Of a DNA stretch of 64,000 nucleotides, positions 38,401 through 44,400 are shown in pieces (position 1 is the stretch's first letter; the number at the start of each line of letters is the position of its first letter). The stretch comes from Doris montereyensis. Taxonomy: Eukaryota > Mollusca > Gastropoda > Nudibranchia > Dorididae. The stretch is taken from positions 85,601-149,600 of the forward strand of contig JAXRKP010000268.1 of the NCBI GenBank assembly GCA_037039925.1, in the 5' to 3' direction. The position numbers were made by a program, and so were the translations under genes. The notes under the pieces are model-generated. The model was not told the origin of the DNA, searched no databases, and was given only the letters and a program-made list of their open reading frames with translations.

Positions 38401-41400
38401 AATAAAAACAAGAAACAGTCACTCTTTGAGCAGAAATTAAAAAGTACACAGTTAAAAAAAATTTAAACAACACAAAAGAGAGGATCTCGTAATAAAAGAT
38501 GAATTCTACCTGAAATAGAATTTGGATACCTCCTCCGATCATGGCAAACTTCCGAGACAGCAATAGCAAGGAGGAGCAACCAGTTCAATGAAATGGTTTG
38601 CGAGGACCTCAAACTTGTGCATGATTTCTGGAGATTGGTGCATGTAGTAGCTCAATGGATTTGGCACCGGCTGGGTCTGAAAAGCTAACATAAAAATTCT
38701 TTGTCGTTACAAGGAAAATTAGTGCTAGATCTATATTAAGTAAAGTTCTTGTAAAGCTGTTAAGGCATATAGAGCCAGACCTTATCGCAATTTCTGTAAC
38801 GTGAAGCGGAACAAATGATTATAAACACCTCCTGGACAGGACGCTAGTCTTATGCAGGTTTTTACTTTCAAGTTAGTGCTTAAACCCATTTGCACTTAGG
38901 TCGAATATGGAAATGTGTTTTATGTGTCTTTCCCAAGGAACACAATATTGGACCTAGCTTTTCTAGGAAGAATTCAAACGTAAGGCTTCATGATCCCAAG
39001 TTTAGCAGCCTAACCACTCCGCCAATGATACTACCGTGTGCAACATGTGCTTTAATGGAACAAAGTTTAATTCCTTTTTGAACACTGTGAGACGAATGAA
39101 AATCAGAAAAACTTTTTAAATGCTCACTGAAATTATTCAGCAAATAAAATGCTATTGTCTGCAAACCATTGCCTTGCCATGAAAAGAGAGGGCACCAACA
39201 GAACGAAACCTGCCACCTCCACGTCAGCACCCATTGCCTTGCCATGAAAAGAGAGGGCACCAATGGGACAAAAGCTGTGACCTCCACGTCGACACCCATT
39301 GCCTTGCCATGAAAACAGAGGGCACCAATGGAACGAAACATGCCACCTGCATCGCCGGCACCCATTGCCTTGCCATGAAAAGAGAGCGCACCAATGGAAC
39401 GAAACCTGTGACCTCCATGTCAGCACCCATTGCCTTGCCATGAAAAGAGATGGCACCGATGGAACGAAACCTGTGACCTCCATGTCGACACCCATTGCCT
39501 TGCCATGAAAAGAGAGGGCATCAATGGAATTAAATCTGCAACCTCCACGTCGGCACCCATCGCTGTGCCATGAAAAGAGAACCTACTCGATCCCATTGGT
39601 GCCCAGAGATTTTTTTTTTCTCTGTCTATTCCTTTGTTCCTACAGGGCTTCAATATTATCCCATGTCATTATTCATCACTTTCCACATGTCCCATGTCTC
39701 AGTGTTTGTCTTTTCAAATATATCATCAATAACAAACTGGTTACGTTGCAAACATATAACTTAAGCGCTCAAAATTTGAAAAAACCTGTCTTTGACGTAA
39801 TATGTTCCCATAGTTTACCTCATAGTGATAGTTCATGCAGGTCAAGTCTCTCCAACACTTGTCTCCCTGATTTTTATGAGACCCTGGAGAACAAAAACAA
39901 ACTGATGAAAAGACTTTCTGAAAAAAAAACCCAGCAACCCAAAAAATCAAAATCCCCCCCAATGCAAAATTCAGAAGATACAAAATAGAAAACAGAAACA
40001 AAACATGCGCCATGCATGACTTGAATATTAACTTTCACATGACCGAACTGTGCACCGATTGGGAATTGTTTTTGTTTTGTTTCATTAAAATTTAACATGT
40101 CCACGAAGGCTGGTGATCTCAGGATGAATTGAAAGCAAACAGCAAGATGAAAAACATGAAAAGGCAAAAATAAAGAAGAAGAAACTATCAGTAGGACAAG
40201 GCAATAATTGTCAACGGGCTATTTCAGAGTAATAATAATATATCTCCCAACAATAAATCTATGTCAGCACAGTTCTATGACAGTAAAAGAGTGACCCTTG
40301 AGCCAACATAATTCACATCAAGTGGTTACATTTTTTAAACCATTCAGTAGGTGGATCAGACTTTTTGATTAAAATTTTCCACTTTGTTAAAATGTGTTAA
40401 AAAAGAAGGATGTTTACCCTCATGTAGATGAATGGGATGAAATAATCAAACAATTTGACCCCAAAAAAAGAAAAGATTTTTTCTAATCAGAACAAAGCAC
40501 AGAGTGACTTACACTGCAGCTGTTTTTCTCTATTTCATAAAACAAACAAACAAACAAACTAAGTATTAAAAATGTATTGCCATGACGACAAACATGTAAT
40601 TCCGCACTTACAGCTCCAATCATAATGCGAAATATAAGCCAGCGGTACGCAAAGATGATGATGAAGGACGGTGGTGTTGCTTTGGGTAGAGAAGACAAAG
40701 ACAGCATCGGACACAGAAAAATAGTCAGGAATCCAGTCTCTAAAATCTGACTCTCCCAGCCTGCAATATATAATACCATCACAATATTTTCCATAAACAG
40801 AAACACCAAACATGACATTTTTCATAAACAGAAACAGAAAAGTACATGTATGTAAAATCGTATATAAGCACATCGACTGAATCAACTGAAACACAATAGC
40901 ACCGAGATTTACGTGAGGTATAAAAGGAAGGATTGAAGGCTAAAATGGATTTTGCAAGTTAAAAAGCGTTAAAAAATCTAATTTACACAAATAGCTGTAG
41001 CATTTGGTAAGAGAAGAATCTTGTGAGAGAAAATGTGATTTATAAATTAATCAATTTCGCATCCATTGAGACAAAATAAATTCTGACATAATTGTTAAAT
41101 CAGATAAGATATTTATTCAAACCTGAAACATATCATTTGCATATAATTCTCGTCATTCATCCGATTAAAAAACTTATTATGGTTCTCTATTTGTTTTGTT
41201 TCAGTAGATATACAATGTTAAAACAATATAGCTGCCAACCTTTTCAACTCGAAAAACAGACTTTGAACGTGCAAACAAATTGTAACATGCAAGACGACCC
41301 ATATTATTTTGGAAAACATTGATAATTCAACTTGAATCATTGATACCTCGATACCCTTTACTTTAAAAGGCAAATAACAAAAATCGCTGGCCTTTCTGGC

Positions 41401-44400
41401 AAAATGCAACAGTATTTTTGCGAACTCACAATGGCATCTCCAGACTTTCGCCCCAATATCTCGGAGTCTCTGCCATTAAGGGGGAGGGGGGGTAGGGGGG
41501 GGGGTAGGGCGCGGTCCTGGAGTGAAATTTTCCCCCGTTTGTTCCTATAAATTTAACTTATGTATAGGTGTAATGGGCATGGTATACTGAGTTGACATAT
41601 GTCGTTGTTTTTCTGACGCTTCTGGTTGCCATGGAAATGGTTGCCATCTTGATTTTAACCCCAAATTTCACCAGGTTCAATTTTTCAACAGATTTCTTTT
41701 AAAACTTGGTACACATCTTATTTGATACAATATCTAAATTTGATCAGATCGGATTTTTGTTTCAATAGTAAGTTTTGATCTTATGAATTTTTGAAAATAG
41801 CATATGAGAACCAAAAATATACAAAACTATTGTACAACAAATTCAATTCGTCCAAAACTATAATACATATAAAAAAAGCATCTGATAATTTCTTTGTTTT
41901 CCCCCACTCATCATTCATACCAAATTTCATGAAGATACGTTGAGAAATACATTTTTTGAGAAAATCCTATTTTTTCTCTTATTTTCTGTAGTGTTATTTG
42001 AATATATTTTCTCCTATAAACCTAAGAAAAGAGTAGAATAATACTTGAAACATCATAAAACCTTATGGGGCTCTCAACTTCTTCTTATTATTGACACTGT
42101 TTCAAGTGCACCGGCACCTTTTTACTCATTTGAGATGGTGCCTTTGATAATAGCTGCGCAGAACGTGTTCCGTATTTTCCGGATGATCTAAGGCAATATT
42201 CATAATAGACCTTCAAATAAGTTTGCTTTGGATAGCGTTTATTGTACGATCAAAATGAGTACCAACTTGCCATATTTTAGATAATATTTCTGGCTTTATC
42301 ATATAATAGCTGTGTTGAAAGATAGGCCTGTATCGTTTCTAAAACATTTGTATAAATTCAAAGAATCGACACTGAGTTTCTTTTATGATATCATTATGAC
42401 GGAATGAATTGCTCTATCGACTAGCACTATAGACAAGATTTGTCCCATTTTCGGCAAAAATGGTATTCCCAGAACACTTCATTAACATTAACAACGGATT
42501 TCCTGAAGAAAAAGAACAATCAGCCTCAAATGTGTATTTTTCAAATACAAACTTACAGACTCAAAGCCAAAGAAATGTACTAAATATTTTTTTTTACTTA
42601 ACTGGTTGCCAGTTTTGAGGTGAAGAAAAGATAGCAAAAGGGAAAATGTAATTTGCTACTCACCAAAAGAAAACCTGTAGAAAATCAACAAAGTAAGAAA
42701 TCAGTCACATAAAAATTTGGTAAAGAAATGAATGAAAAAACGGCACTCTTTTTATGGGAATAGGACAAAAAAGGTAAACAAAATATCATATCAAATATCA
42801 ATCCCGATAATAAAAAACACAAATATATATGAAAAACCAAGAAATGTTACTCTATTCTTCAAGAAGTACACAATTAAAACCAAAAAAAACAAAACAATCT
42901 AAACAGAAATAATTGCTAAAAACCCCACAAAAAATCCATTTTATTTTCAGCCTGAGCGAAATACAAATTCGAAAATATAAAACCTGGAATTTTTAAACTA
43001 ACTAACATGAAGACCCTTGCATTTAAATCATTACTGTCAACTGCCATCCGCGCATAGAGCATTTGAAAGCTTTTTGAATAAGACATAAAAAACGTGAGTA
43101 TTGAAGGATATTAATCATTTTCATTGGTTGAATTTGAATATTATATTATGGAAACGATGCAGAAAGTTATCTTTTAATGTTTGAAAAAGAATATGCTTTA
43201 TTTTCCTTCTAAAACTGTGGCATATGCGACAATATTTGGCACATTATTTGTTTTCACATTAAAGATTGATGTTCATTAGAATCAATTTTTATTATTATTA
43301 CCTAAAACACATCTATAATTAAGAAAAAAAGAAGAGTGTTTCAGTTTGATATTTCTTTTTTATGTCACAATGCAAAAGTTTACATAATCTGGCTCTTACC
43401 ATCCCTGTCCAACATTCACTAAAGAATGGTAAAGCAGCCACTGGCAGATCAGTAAGGGCCAATTCCTGCTCCTGTCACCATCATGAATATGGAGATACTG
43501 AGGCCAACCTAAGGAGGATTTACGTGAATTAAAAAAATTTCTAAGACATGATTTAGCAGACAAAGAAAAAATCTTACATGACGACTTGGTCATAAACTAA
43601 AAAAGAAATAAAGGGAAAAATGAAAGGATCTATTCAGTTCTAAAATACATACATACAGTAGTAGTCACTGGATAAGCGCATGCCCTTGAGGCTCAGAAAA
43701 ACATAGTTTTAGGTATACTATATTTTCTATGGGATCTCAAATAAAGGTAACACATGTTATGTAAAAGACCTGAAGGTGAAAAGTGTCATGCCTTTTGATT
43801 GATTACACGCCTTGATTATCACTCTCTGTCTAAACCTACTCTCAACAAAGTTCAAGAGCCAAGCACTGAAGGCCTTCGAACATTAAGCCCCGCCCCCAAA
43901 CCCTTCTTCTGCTCACTCTCAGCCGCGTTTGTGCATCACATGTCACTACCTACCCTTGCCTATATTCAATTCCATTGATTGCATTCTCCCTTCACTGCCG
44001 CAACCAATCAATTGCAGTCTATTATCTCAATCCTAGGCATTGTGATGTGTTTCGGACTTATGAATATAGCGATCCACTGAATAATGTCTGGACAACCGAT
44101 TTTTGATCGTCAGGAAATCATAGAGACTAGGAGCCAGAATGAGAATGTTGGCTGGACATGAGATAAGACTGTCTGACACCTTCGTTTTGGAAGTGCTTGA
44201 ATAGACAATGAAGCTAGACATGACAGAAGAAGAGTGACACATTTTTACAAGGTGTTATCTGTTCTTATGAATCTAGTGTTATTTCTGACGAAAAATTGAC
44301 AGGAAGAAATTAATTGTGTATTTAAACTCAGTTCATCAAGAGAATCCATGTAAGGATTACAAGTGGATTAATGCTGACACAATATATTTACTAAAGCATC

